A DNA stretch of 64,000 nt from Runella salmonicolor (GCF_024158025.1 NZ_JAMZEL010000001.1:558001-622000); one strand, 5' to 3'; positions 36,427-45,127 are shown, numbered from the stretch's first letter. Notes: generated by a model not told the origin, from the letters alone. Program-made: numbers and translations.

Positions 36427-38556
36427 TTACCCAAACTTCACCCCTTTCATAGCATCTTCCTGCATAAAGGGCTGATTGTAAAGTCGTTTTCCCGTGGCTT
36501 TAAAGAAGGCATTGGCCAAAGCCGCCGCTGCGGGCGGAAGAGCTGGCTCTCCGAGTCCCGTCGGATTGATGGCGCTGTCTACAAAATACACCTCTACGTC
36601 GGGGATTTCTTTCATGCGTATCAGGCGGTAGGTGTCGAAGTTTTTTTGGTCAGGTACGCCGTCTTTGAGGGTTACTTCACCGTACAAAGCGTGCCCCAAG
36701 CCGTCGATGATGCCGCCCTTTACCTGCTGGTAAGCACCGCTTAAGTTGACGACCACGCCGCAATCTACCGCGGCAACCATTTTTCGCAATACGGGATTGC
36801 CATTCTGCATTTCAATCTCGGCTACCTGCGCAATGTACGAGCCGTGCGAAAAATAAGCACTGAATCCTTGAAATACCTTTTTGTTTTTGCCCCAACCCGA
36901 TTTTTCTGCCACCAATTCAATCACCCCTTTCATGCGGTCAATATCATATTTTACCGCTCCAGTGGGCGATTTTTTGGCTCTATCAAGGTACGAAAGTCGG
37001 TATTCGATGGGGTCGCGATTGGCGGCGGTGGCGATTTCGTCGAAAAAAGACTGCTCGGCAAATCCCAAAAAATTCTCGGAAGGTGCCCGCCACGGACTCG
37101 TCGTTACGGGGGATTTATGGTCGATGGAATCCACCAAAAAATTAGGCACGGCTCCCGCCGGAAAATGATCTGGACGCGTGCTGTTGCCAGAGTTGACACC
37201 TACCCCGCGCATTCTATACCCAATCCAATTTCCTTCGGCATCCAAGGCTGCCTGAAAACGGTAGCGCATTGCTGGCCGGTATTGTCCGCCCCGCATATCA
37301 TCCTCCCGGGTCCACATTACTTTGACGGGCGCTTTCAACAGGCTTGACAGCTCGGCTGCCTCCATCGAATAGTCGGAGCGCTGCCTACGTCCAAAGCCAC
37401 CGCCCATGCGCGTCATTTCTAAGGTAATCTTCTCAATATCAACACCTAACAATTTGGCAACATTCTTTCGGGTATCTTCGGGCAATTGGGCTGGGCCAAT
37501 CAATTCAACGCCATCGCTTCGCACATGGGCAAAGAAATTCATCGGCTCCATGCAGGCGTGGGACAAAAAGGGCGCTTGGTATTCGCGCGTGATTACCTTG
37601 GCGGCGGTTTTAAAGATGGCATCCACATCGCCATCTTTGCGCGAGGGTTTTACGTCTTGTTTGTCCAATAGTTGTTTCATCAAACGGTCGTGGTCGGTCG
37701 TACTTTCCACCGCACCGTCTGGCTCGTATTCCACTTTCAGTAACTTCCGGGCTTTGGTTACCTGCCACGTAGATTTGCCCAAAACCGCTACCTTGTCTTT
37801 AAAAATAACCACATCCACAATGCCCGGCATGGCCTTGGCCGCACTCACATCCGCTGATTTTATTTTGGTCCCAAACGGAGGCCGTTCAATCATGGCCAGC
37901 AACATTCCTTCGCGGTAGACGTCCAAGCCATACAACGGCTTCCCCGTAATCATCTCCGCATTGTCGACGTTGTGAATGGGCTTGCCAATCAATTTATAGT
38001 CTTTTTTCTCTTTGAATTTTACCTCGGTCGGAACCACCACCGTCGCCGCTTCCGTGGCCAATGCCCCGTAGTTGAGCTTACGCCCGCTTTCTTTGTGCCA
38101 CACAAACCCGTTTTCGGTGGTCAACGTTGCCGATGAAACATTCCAGCGTTTGGCGGCCGCTTCCATCAACATCAGGCGAGCGGTAGCCCCAGCTTTGCGC
38201 AGTCGGTCCCACGAATGCTGCATGGCACCGCTTCCAGCCGTGGCCTGACGGTTGAATTTTTGCGTATCCAAATTGGCCTGCACCACTTTTACGTTTTTCC
38301 AATCGGCATCCAGTTCTTCGGCCACAATCATCGGAAAAGACGTTTTGATGTTTTGCCCCACTTCGGGATTGGGTGATAAAATGGTGATTACATTATCGGG
38401 AGAAATAGAAAGGTAACTGTTAAACGACACCTCCCGTGCGGCACTTTCAGGGAGCGGAGCCGCCAGCGCGTCGGTCCACCGAAAACTCAGCAAAAAACCT
38501 CCGCCAGCCATGGCCGAAGCCTTAATAAAATCTCTTCTCGTTGATTTCGTTGACAT
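36427..38556 (-). CDS. Xanthine dehydrogenase-family molybdopterin-binding subunit (isoquinoline 1-oxidoreductase beta-like)
   Basis: Large catalytic subunit of a molybdenum hydroxylase, probably oxidising an aromatic heterocycle or aldehyde. Seen: twin-arginine-type leader (STRRDFIKASAMAGGGFLLSF, split), MPGIVDVVIFKDKVAVLGK, the molybdopterin loop TRMGGGFGRRQRSDYSMEA, GEPALPPAAAALANAFF. The two-subunit type (IorAB) uses a small 2Fe-2S partner, which is the next gene upstream on the same strand, 9 bp away. No cytochrome or maturation (XdhC) gene is adjacent. Substrate unknown. Confidence 0.88.
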   Translation of the reverse strand: MSTKSTRRDFIKASAMAGGGFLLSFRWTDALAAPLPESAAREVSFNSYLSISPDNVITILSPNPEVGQNIKTSFPMIVAEELDADWKNVKVVQANLDTQKFNRQATAGSGAMQHSWDRLRKAGATARLMLMEAAAKRWNVSSATLTTENGFVWHKESGRKLNYGALATEAATVVVPTEVKFKEKKDYKLIGKPIHNVDNAEMITGKPLYGLDVYREGMLLAMIERPPFGTKIKSADVSAAKAMPGIVDVVIFKDKVAVLGKSTWQVTKARKLLKVEYEPDGAVESTTDHDRLMKQLLDKQDVKPSRKDGDVDAIFKTAAKVITREYQAPFLSHACMEPMNFFAHVRSDGVELIGPAQLPEDTRKNVAKLLGVDIEKITLEMTRMGGGFGRRQRSDYSMEAAELSSLLKAPVKVMWTREDDMRGGQYRPAMRYRFQAALDAEGNWIGYRMRGVGVNSGNSTRPDHFPAGAVPNFLVDSIDHKSPVTTSPWRAPSENFLGFAEQSFFDEIATAANRDPIEYRLSYLDRAKKSPTGAVKYDIDRMKGVIELVAEKSGWGKNKKVFQGFSAYFSHGSYIAQVAEIEMQNGNPVLRKMVAAVDCGVVVNLSGAYQQVKGGIIDGLGHALYGEVTLKDGVPDQKNFDTYRLIRMKEIPDVEVYFVDSAINPTGLGEPALPPAAAALANAFFKATGKRLYNQPFMQEDAMKGVKFG

Positions 38557-38565
38557 GATGTGTGG

Positions 38566-39027
38566 TTATTTGCGTTTGGTGGCGGCGAGCGCAACGGCTT
38601 CACGGATACGGTGATAGGTTCCACAACGACAGATGTTGCCGTTCATGGCTTCTTCGATTTGCTCGGAAGATGGTTTGGGATTTTTGCTGAGAAAGGCCGC
38701 CGCAGTCATCATCTGACCCGCTTGGCAATACCCGCACTGAGGAACGTCAAGTTCAGACCAGGCTTTTTGCACAGGATGCTCTCCATTGGCCGACAGTCCT
38801 TCGATGGTGGTGATTTTTTTAGTGCCAATCGCCGAAACTGGCAACACGCAGGAGCGCACGGCTGTGCCATTCAAATGCACAGTACAAGCGCCACATTGGG
38901 CAATACCGCAGCCGTACTTGGTGCCTACCAAGCCAAGATTATCGCGGAGTACCCACAACAACGGAGTGTCTTCTTCGACATCCACACGGTAGTTTTTGTT
39001 ATTGATTTGTAAGGTGTAGTTAGCCAT
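38566..39027 (-). CDS. 2Fe-2S subunit of molybdenum hydroxylase (isoquinoline 1-oxidoreductase alpha-like)
   Basis: Electron-transfer subunit with two 2Fe-2S clusters. Seen: plant-ferredoxin-like cluster ligands Cys40, Cys45, Cys48 and Cys60 (YGCGIAQCGACTVH), and the second cluster Cys98, Cys101, Cys133, Cys135 (CGYCQAGQMM, ICRCGTYHR). All eight ligands are present. It is transcribed just before the large subunit (9-bp gap) as one operon. Confidence 0.93.
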   Translation of the reverse strand: MANYTLQINNKNYRVDVEEDTPLLWVLRDNLGLVGTKYGCGIAQCGACTVHLNGTAVRSCVLPVSAIGTKKITTIEGLSANGEHPVQKAWSELDVPQCGYCQAGQMMTAAAFLSKNPKPSSEQIEEAMNGNICRCGTYHRIREAVALAATKRK

Positions 39028-39108
39028 TTTACGGTCGCTTTCACAGTTTGACTTTGATTTATAAAAAAGCCAGTAAACCGAGATATATACCGTACAGACT
39101 ACCTATTC

Positions 39109-39401
39109 TTAACGGGTTTCAATCGTCAAAAACCCATCTTTTAACCCTTTAGCTTTTAGCGTAATTTTTCCCGCTTTTTCAGCCGGGCGAACAATAACCA
39201 AGCCTCTGCCTTGGAATACTGTTTTTCGGGCTTTTGGAAACTTGACATATCTCTTAGATTGCCATTGCCTACACCAGCGATGCTACCATTAACAGAGATT
39301 TGGTATTTGACCAAAACATCATCCATGTTTGGCACAACATTTCCTGCTTCATCCACGATTTCTACGCTGATATAACATCGGGCTTCTACGCCACACCACA
39401 T
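39109..39401 (-). pseudogene. C-terminal fragment of GH2 beta-galactosidase-like protein with frameshift
   Basis: Reading the minus strand, residues beginning ARCYISVEIVDEAGNVVPNM, then VNGSIAGVGNGNLRDMSSFQKPEK, match the C-terminal module of GH2 glycosidases. After PEK the frame shifts by one base; the other frame continues QGRGLVIVRPAEKAGKITLK and ends IETR and a stop at 39109. A one-base deletion near 39209 explains both pieces. Upstream the frame is closed by stops, so only about 95 residues of the original protein survive. It follows the GH79 operon in the same direction, so it is a likely lost last gene of that operon. Confidence 0.75.
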
Positions 39402-39465
39402 CTAAATAATAAGAGGCTGATTTTTTATTGCCAATTAAATCTAACTCGCCAGACTGGAGGGACCA

Positions 39466-39582
39466 ATGAGGTTATATGATGGATTTTTGGCTAAATCTTC
39501 GATACTCCAATCATGGGAGATGTCTAATTGGCATCAAAAGATTGATTTCGGCCTGCTTTTATTTGAGAAAAAACCGACTTAA
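39466..39582 (+). other. Short open frame of 38 codons in a gene-poor gap, doubtful
   Basis: In the stretch 39402-39676, between the GH2 remnant and the next gene, a small frame (MRLYDGFLAKSSILQSWEMS...) of 38 codons is open. No family is recognised. It may be another degraded fragment, since its neighbour is a pseudogene. Nothing else is seen except a 9-bp hairpin (39639-39667). Confidence 0.15.
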
Positions 39583-39638
39583 AAAAGAGCAGAAAGCTGA
39601 TTATGAGCAAAATATAATTTCTCATTTTGTTTTATTTT

Positions 39639-39667
39639 TGCCACGAACGCACAAATGATTCGTGGCA
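39639..39667. terminator. Hairpin TGCCACGAA...TTCGTGGCA at the end of the GH79 operon
   Basis: Perfect 9-bp stem, 11-nt loop, 10 bp beyond the stop codon of the last intact gene (39677). There is no T-run on the minus strand after it, so termination is only possible. Similar words ending CGTGGCA occur widely in Bacteroidota intergenic DNA, to my knowledge. Confidence 0.5.
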
Positions 39668-39676
39668 CAATTTCAA

Positions 39677-40066
39677 TTATTTCACTCTTTTTGCCTTCAC
39701 ATCAAACATATTCATCAGTGAACCTTTCAGATTTTCATCATCTACTTTTTCTAACAAAACATTGACGTCATAATCTTGAATAGTAAAGTAAAGGGTAATT
39801 TTTCCGTCGGCTTCTTCAATGTTTGAAATCTTAATTTCTTCTTTTTGATCGCTCGTTTTAGGGATAATTGTACCTGTCAACTTTCCCTCTTTTCTAACCA
39901 AAACTGTAGTAAGCGCAGCATCACCGTTGGGTGTGCCAATGATTAACATTTCCCATTTGCCAGTATAAACGTCACTGGTTGAGGCAGCGGGGGTAGCGGC
40001 TTGTGAAAAACCTTGGAGTGCGATTCCGAAGAATGCTAGAATAAGTAAGATACTTGCTTTTTTCAT
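39677..40066 (-). CDS. Small secreted protein, paralogue of the 43085-43465 gene
   Basis: Unknown function. Seen: signal peptide (ASILLILAFFGIALQGFSQ), then YTGKWEMLIIGTPNGDAALTTVLVRKEGKLTGTI, in pieces, and VDDENLKGSLMNMFDVKAKRVK. It aligns along its length with the gene at 43085-43465 (GKWEIALAGTPMGDVKF, LVRKDGKLAGEL). The mature part of about 110 residues looks like a small beta-barrel. The ATG at 40066 is preferred over the upstream ATG at 40093 because the leader sequence conserved with the paralogue ends just before it. It is the last gene of the GH79 operon. Confidence 0.8.
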   Translation of the reverse strand: MKKASILLILAFFGIALQGFSQAATPAASTSDVYTGKWEMLIIGTPNGDAALTTVLVRKEGKLTGTIIPKTSDQKEEIKISNIEEADGKITLYFTIQDYDVNVLLEKVDDENLKGSLMNMFDVKAKRVK

Positions 40067-40072
40067 TTGTTT

Positions 40073-40104
40073 TTGCGTTTGGTGCGTCGCCACGGTTGTT
40101 TTAA
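40073..40104 (-). repeat. Leader sequence shared with the paralogue at 43472-43512 (copy 1)
   Basis: Plus-strand TTGCGTTTGGTGCGTC then GCCACGGTTGTTTTAA. It starts 6 bases upstream of the ATG. The copy at 43472 has the same two blocks, with about 10 extra bases between (AACACGCCGTC). Non-coding conservation next to a paralogous signal peptide suggests a duplicated 5' leader. Confidence 0.7.
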
Positions 40105-40136
40105 AATTAAAGTTTAATTGGAAATTTTTCTAAATA

Positions 40137-42227
40137 CTACTTCACCACCACCCGTACCCTATCCAAATTTTGAATACGAGTATAGGGCGTTTTAGCATCG
40201 CCCTCTCTTTGCGAAGCGACTCTTAACGTCGGGAAATAAGTCCCTGATTTAGAAAACGTATAGGTCGTTTTTAGGGAGAAATGTCCCTTTTTCTCGTCAA
40301 AAGAAATGGCTTTTTGGCTTATTGGGAATGTGCCTACCCCTTCAAAATCCCATTCTGCCGAAACGATTTTGCCAGTATGCGGCGGTACTTCTACCACTGC
40401 GGTAAATGTGACGGTTTGACCTGATTTTACATCTGCTCGTTTCCCTCCATTTGCTTTCAGGGACACTAATGGCTGAATTCCAGCTCTTTTATTGGCAGTT
40501 TCGGGTACAATTACCTGACCGTCCACCACTTCGTAATTGGTAGAAGGCGCGGGGGCAACGCCTTTTTCCACCCAATCGCTCAGGTCGAGCAATGCCTGTT
40601 GTAATACCCCAACATAACTTACCGTTCTGGTAGGGTCTTCCTGTTTGGTTAAATCGCCATGTAAGGCACGGTCGGTAAACCACAATCGGAAGTAATCGTT
40701 TGTTTTGTCCCCTAAATTCTCAATGACTTTTGAACGATACCAATCGGCCTGCCATGGGAAAGCTTCTCTATCCCAAAGTGATTCGAGCATAATCATTTTC
40801 CCCTTGAATTTACCGTTTGGCAAGACGCCCGAAGCACCTCGGGTAAACATCGGCCCTAACAAAAAAGGGCCCTGCGGATATAGTGGTTCGCCTTTTTCAT
40901 TTCTGAATTGGTCCCATACTTTGTATTCTTTGCCCGGCACCTGATGCCGATGATAAGTTTGAGCGGCTAAGAAATTGGAATTATCGACCACCACTTCGTC
41001 ACCCGTTTTTATTTGTGCTAAAATTTGGGGAGCAGTTGCGCCCAAAACCACTTTATCGCCTTCTACAGCGAGCAATTGGATAGTTTTCCCGGCAGCTTCT
41101 CCCGTTTTTATGAGCAGGTCTCCCCCAAGGAAATTTACATTGGGCAGAATATCTTCTAACTGGAATGCCACCGGCAAGGTCCCTTCGGTGTTTCCCAGGC
41201 TTTTCCAAGCAGCTTCAGCTGTTCCTTTTTCTTGGTCAGACATTGGCTCCACCAACTTGGTATCAACAGCTTCCAAATACGGAATTCCTTTTTTAATTTT
41301 ACTCGTTTTCTGTAAACGCGCTTTCAGAAATGAGGCTGGCGGCTTTGATCCATAATAGCCTTCCTTCGTCCAAAAGTTTTGAAAATAGGCTCTATCGGCC
41401 ATGGTCATGCCCGAATAAATCGCCCTGAAACCATGCACGCCCATCGTTTTATAGCCAAACCATGATTTAGGGGGGAAACCCATTTTGGTTACTTCCACCA
41501 AAGCCGCTTTTTCTTCTTCGTTAAGACCAGCATACATATCACCGCTTCCACCAGGCTCTAAGGCATCAATTATTTGCGGAAATTTATCATTCAAAATACG
41601 CATGGCGTGCATTCTTACCGAGAACACATTCGGAATAGCCATAGGCGAACCCACTACATAAGGCACCACGCCATCCCATACCCCTTCCGTATTTTCGATA
41701 GCACCAATGGTACGATATGCCCCACCGCTACCACCAAATGCATAGCCATAGGTACGGTGTGGACCAAAGATTTTAGAGGCAAATGTTTTAGAAAATTGCG
41801 CCGCCGCCGCATTGGCTTTATAAGCGCCAATTAATGGGTCGCTTACTTTTTTTTGACCCGTAAAATCAAACCTTCCTCCGCCGTTGGTTTCAATAAAATA
41901 CGCACCGTGACTCACCGAAAACCCGATTTTATCCTCCTCACCTTCTGCCCCCTGCGAAAGATTTTCATTATCAGGAAATGGGGTGATGTACTGAAAAAAG
42001 TGACCCTTATATTGCTCTTTTGAAGGGAAATAAAAAGAGAATCGAGCCTCAGTACCTTCAAAACCCCCGTGTACATAGCGATGTCTGACGGGTTTTTCCC
42101 GCCATTCGTCAGCATCAATATAGGGTTTATTGAAGAGTGTATCTTTTGCTACGGCACTTTGCGTTTGAGCCAAGTTTTTCCCGATACCTATTGTACAGAA
42201 AAACAGGTAGAATAATGCCTTTTTCAT
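40137..42227 (-). CDS. Secreted alpha/beta-hydrolase-like protein, tannase/feruloyl-esterase-like, with PKD-like C-terminus
   Basis: Not securely assigned. Seen: signal peptide (LFYLFFCTIGIGKNLAQ), a segment RTYGYAFGGSGGAYRTIGAI with GGSGG at 165-169 (Ser167), followed by EGVWDGVVPYVVG, which resembles the nucleophile elbow and following loop of tannase/feruloyl-esterase proteins; the C-terminus (PLVSLKANGGKRADVKSGQT, then VSAEWDFEGVGTFPIS and TYTFSKSGTYFPTLRV) looks like a PKD domain. 696 aa. An esterase acting on a decorated polysaccharide is plausible from its place in the GH79 operon, 34 bp after the SDR gene. Catalytic Asp/His are not identified. Confidence 0.55.
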   Translation of the reverse strand: MKKALFYLFFCTIGIGKNLAQTQSAVAKDTLFNKPYIDADEWREKPVRHRYVHGGFEGTEARFSFYFPSKEQYKGHFFQYITPFPDNENLSQGAEGEEDKIGFSVSHGAYFIETNGGGRFDFTGQKKVSDPLIGAYKANAAAAQFSKTFASKIFGPHRTYGYAFGGSGGAYRTIGAIENTEGVWDGVVPYVVGSPMAIPNVFSVRMHAMRILNDKFPQIIDALEPGGSGDMYAGLNEEEKAALVEVTKMGFPPKSWFGYKTMGVHGFRAIYSGMTMADRAYFQNFWTKEGYYGSKPPASFLKARLQKTSKIKKGIPYLEAVDTKLVEPMSDQEKGTAEAAWKSLGNTEGTLPVAFQLEDILPNVNFLGGDLLIKTGEAAGKTIQLLAVEGDKVVLGATAPQILAQIKTGDEVVVDNSNFLAAQTYHRHQVPGKEYKVWDQFRNEKGEPLYPQGPFLLGPMFTRGASGVLPNGKFKGKMIMLESLWDREAFPWQADWYRSKVIENLGDKTNDYFRLWFTDRALHGDLTKQEDPTRTVSYVGVLQQALLDLSDWVEKGVAPAPSTNYEVVDGQVIVPETANKRAGIQPLVSLKANGGKRADVKSGQTVTFTAVVEVPPHTGKIVSAEWDFEGVGTFPISQKAISFDEKKGHFSLKTTYTFSKSGTYFPTLRVASQREGDAKTPYTRIQNLDRVRVVVK

Positions 42228-42261
42228 GGGTTTGATGGTTTCTTTCTTGGAATTTCACGAA

Positions 42262-43080
42262 TTACATCCCCACTTTTTTCATCATTTTGCCGATGAAATT
42301 GGTGGCAAATCGGGGGTTGAATCGGTAGAGAATGTCGAGCATTGTGGCATCTTTTCCTACCGTTACTCTAAACTTGTTTTTCTCCATGGCCCGAATGATG
42401 ATTTCGGCGGCTTTTCTGGGCGAAAGTGTCATTTTAGCAGCGGCACTGGCATTTTTAGGGTCGTTTGGGTCTATTTTAGGCTTGCCCAAACCTGAGTTTT
42501 CGGTGATGTTGGTCGCAACTGCCCCTGGGTGAACCACCGTAACGCGCACATTTGTATCTTTTAGTTCGGCATAAAGCCCTTCCGTAAAGATTTTTACCGC
42601 CGCTTTTGCCGCCCCATAAATGGTTTGTTTGGGAAATGGGATGAATCCTCCCATGCTCGAAATATTCAGAATGTGGGCTTCGGGACGTTCTAAAAACAAA
42701 GGCAAAAAGGCTTTGGTCAGGTAAACCGTTCCATAAAAATTCACGTTCATCACTCGGTGGATGTCTTCGATGGTCAGGTCATTGACGGCAATAAATTTCT
42801 GAATAATTCCTGCATTGTTGATGATGCCATCTACTGAGCCAAAGTGTCTGATTACTTCTGCCGGCAAAGCATCTACTTTCGCTTTATCGGTAATATCCAT
42901 CACAAAACCTTTAAAACGGTCGTCGCCAACACCCGCTATTTTTTGGGTTTCCGCAAGGGCATCAGCGTGAATGTCTATACCTGCGACATTGGCATGTTTT
43001 TGCAATAATAACAGGGTCAATTCTCTACCAATGCCACTTCCAGCACCCGTAACTACGATTGTTTTGTTGGCTACTTGCAT
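42262..43080 (-). CDS. Short-chain dehydrogenase/reductase (SDR)
   Basis: Cytoplasmic NAD(P)-dependent oxidoreductase. Seen: TGAGSGIGR cofactor motif (11-19), IINNAGI, catalytic Ser and Tyr-x3-Lys (NISSMGGFI, TIYGAAKAAVK), 272 aa. No signal peptide, unlike the rest of the operon. It lies 4 bp after the small secreted-protein gene and 34 bp before the hydrolase. Substrate not determined; a sugar or lipid alcohol is possible. Confidence 0.93.
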   Translation of the reverse strand: MQVANKTIVVTGAGSGIGRELTLLLLQKHANVAGIDIHADALAETQKIAGVGDDRFKGFVMDITDKAKVDALPAEVIRHFGSVDGIINNAGIIQKFIAVNDLTIEDIHRVMNVNFYGTVYLTKAFLPLFLERPEAHILNISSMGGFIPFPKQTIYGAAKAAVKIFTEGLYAELKDTNVRVTVVHPGAVATNITENSGLGKPKIDPNDPKNASAAAKMTLSPRKAAEIIIRAMEKNKFRVTVGKDATMLDILYRFNPRFATNFIGKMMKKVGM

Positions 43081-43084
43081 TATC

Positions 43085-43465
43085 TTAGTCCTTTATTCTT
43101 TTGGCAGTAGCTTCAAAATCCATCAACTTTCCTTTGAGATTGTTATCATCCACTTTCTCTAAGTCAATAGAGATTTCTCCACCCTGCTGAGACTCAAAGT
43201 ATATTTTCAATACTTTGTCGGTTTCTTCTATTTTGGTGATTGGACGTTTTCCCGCAGTTGGATCATCTGCCCTCGCCAACTCACCCGCCAGTTTCCCATC
43301 TTTACGAACAAGATTTGTGGTAAATTTTACATCTCCCATGGGTGTTCCCGCCAGTGCGATTTCCCATTTCCCAGCAAAGAAATCAGTTGACGGAGTAGTT
43401 TGAGAAAATGCTTCCGTAATTACTCCTAAGAAAAGTACGATAAAAAAGAGATTTGCTTTTTTCAT
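43085..43465 (-). CDS. Small secreted protein, paralogue of the 39677-40066 gene
   Basis: Unknown function. Seen: signal peptide (LFFIVLFLGVITEAFSQ), then FFAGKWEIALAGTPMGDVKF, TNLVRKDGKLAGELARADDP, and a C-terminal IDLEKVDDNNLKGKLMDF. Similar over its whole length to the other copy. 126 aa. It is the second gene of the GH79 operon, 72 bp after GH79 and 4 bp before the SDR. Confidence 0.8.
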   Translation of the reverse strand: MKKANLFFIVLFLGVITEAFSQTTPSTDFFAGKWEIALAGTPMGDVKFTTNLVRKDGKLAGELARADDPTAGKRPITKIEETDKVLKIYFESQQGGEISIDLEKVDDNNLKGKLMDFEATAKRIKD

Positions 43466-43471
43466 TGAGAT

Positions 43472-43512
43472 TGCGTTTGGTGCGTCAACACGCCGTCGCC
43501 ACGTTTGTTTAG
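43472..43512 (-). repeat. Leader sequence shared with the paralogue at 40073-40104 (copy 2)
   Basis: Plus-strand TTGCGTTTGGTGCGTC, then about 10 extra bases, then GTCGCCACGTTTGTTTA. It begins 6 bases upstream of the ATG, exactly like copy 1. Non-coding; likely copied together with the gene. Confidence 0.7.
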
Positions 43513-43537
43513 TGAATACTTTTAGAACAATTTATTT

Positions 43538-45061
43538 TTAGAATTTCTCAAACGTAAGAAACAGTATGCTGTGGGCGGGCAATTTTACTACGCCTGCTTT
43601 TACCTTTTTCCCAACTAGGACGGGTACTTCATCTTTTGGAGTAAGCATCAGTTCTTTTCCATTCAGTTTTACTTTTTTGGTCATCAGCTCATCTGCCGTC
43701 ATTAAATATTGGTTCGCATTTGCAGGAATAATGAGCGATGCCTCCGTTTCGTTGGTATTTAAAATCAGGATTGCTCTGCCATTCGATTTATTTTTTAAGT
43801 TATGGGCAAAAATATCAACCCCTGGAGCAATACTTCCAGCTTCATATACTTGCGTCCCCATCAACCGGCTCCAAAGCAATGCCGCCCAGTAGTTGGGTCT
43901 GGGATTGTGAGTATCATGGTCTAATAAAGCGTATTCGCTGCGAGTGAGGGTATTGTGCATCACCACCTGAACCCCTTTTTTGGCCAATCGACCCAACTGT
44001 TCTAAGTATCGGAAGCTATCAAGGTAGGTAGCAGCCCAAGGATTGCCCCCACAAGCGGCTTCGGCGGTCTCGGTGAGCCAGATGGGCGCATTGGGCACGT
44101 ATTTATCACGGGCGTTTTGGTAAAATTCCAGTCCTTTTTCGGTTCTGCTCAGCCATTCGGCAGAGAGGGCATTTTCGGGCTTTTGTCCACCCATACAACG
44201 CCTTGACACCGTGCCATAATAGTGGTACGTAAATACTTCAAAAGTGGGTTTGGGGGTGGCCGACAATAGCTCATCCACCGATAGGTCCAACCCCGAGGGG
44301 AGTATGCCTTCGCCCGTAGAGCCCGGGCCAATGATTTTCATTTTAGGGGCGGCTTCGGCGGCAAAAGCGCTAAAAGCCGCAAAGTCTTTCGCAAATCGTG
44401 CACCGTTGTAGCCTTTGGGCGCATCGCCATGAGAGGCGTGTGAAGGTTCGTTGAACAGTTCAGCGGCGGCTATTTCCCCTCCTATGGAGCGTGTATAGTC
44501 CAAAATAGATTTTATCTGCGTTGGGGTCCAGTTTCCGTCTTTATCTCTCATTCCATCACTAATCGGAAATGAACTTACCAATTTACCATCCACTGCCTTG
44601 CAAAAATCTACCACCCCTTTCCACTGCTGACGGGTAAGAATATTCTTAAAACCCGCAGGTGGGCTGGCTAACTTGGCCTCGTCATTGTCTTGAAAATAGA
44701 CGGCATTAGCCCACGTACCGCTTACCCTCACATACGTTGGCCCTAAGGCAGCCGCCAGATTACGTAGCTTTTGCTGAGCCAAATTGATGGGCTCGATTTT
44801 CCATTTGAGGGCATCAATTCCCTTTTTATTAGAATGTTTTCTTACCGAGTCTATTAACTCATAAGGAATCCAAAAATCGCCGCCAATTACCTCACACATC
44901 TCCACGTTAAATGATTGGTACCGTTCGTCAACCTTTCCAATCAGGCCCATTTGCGTCAGATTGAGTTTGTTTTGCGCAAAAGTTTCTCGTACAAAGCCAG
45001 ACAAAGGGAAATAAGCAAGAAAAGTTACCAAAAGATAAAATTGTATTTTTCTCATCGCCAT
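43538..45061 (-). CDS. GH79-like glycoside hydrolase (heparanase / beta-glucuronidase clan)
   Basis: Predicted retaining glycosidase acting on a glucuronide. Seen: signal peptide (residues 1-30), TIM barrel with YVRVSGTWANAVYF, AAELFNEPS (acid/base Glu205), WLTETAEAACGGNPWAATYL (nucleophile Glu331), GVQVVMHNTLTRSEYALLD, and a C-terminal beta domain. These are typical of GH79 heparanase-like enzymes. First gene of a five-gene operon, divergent from a Nudix-type regulator, with a palindrome at its promoter (45128-45154). Substrate within the family is not readable. Confidence 0.85.
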   Translation of the reverse strand: MAMRKIQFYLLVTFLAYFPLSGFVRETFAQNKLNLTQMGLIGKVDERYQSFNVEMCEVIGGDFWIPYELIDSVRKHSNKKGIDALKWKIEPINLAQQKLRNLAAALGPTYVRVSGTWANAVYFQDNDEAKLASPPAGFKNILTRQQWKGVVDFCKAVDGKLVSSFPISDGMRDKDGNWTPTQIKSILDYTRSIGGEIAAAELFNEPSHASHGDAPKGYNGARFAKDFAAFSAFAAEAAPKMKIIGPGSTGEGILPSGLDLSVDELLSATPKPTFEVFTYHYYGTVSRRCMGGQKPENALSAEWLSRTEKGLEFYQNARDKYVPNAPIWLTETAEAACGGNPWAATYLDSFRYLEQLGRLAKKGVQVVMHNTLTRSEYALLDHDTHNPRPNYWAALLWSRLMGTQVYEAGSIAPGVDIFAHNLKNKSNGRAILILNTNETEASLIIPANANQYLMTADELMTKKVKLNGKELMLTPKDEVPVLVGKKVKAGVVKLPAHSILFLTFEKF

Positions 45062-45108
45062 AAAGGTTAATGCTTACACAAAAGGCTGATTATTAGTGAT
45101 TGACAAGA

Positions 45109-45116
45109 CAAAGGTA
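45109..45116 (-). promoter_or_regulatory. -7 box TACCTTTG for GH79 operon
   Basis: Perfect TAnnTTTG on the minus strand (plus-strand CAAAGGTA). Predicted start of transcription about 45102. The palindrome at 45128-45154 covers the -33 region of this promoter. Confidence 0.7.
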
Positions 45117-45127
45117 AACAAAGTTTT

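Noticed and set aside
39476..39658. 60-codon plus-strand frame near the GH2 remnant, possible transposase piece
   Set aside because: No DDE or helix-turn-helix motif and no flanking inverted repeats; overlaps a hairpin.
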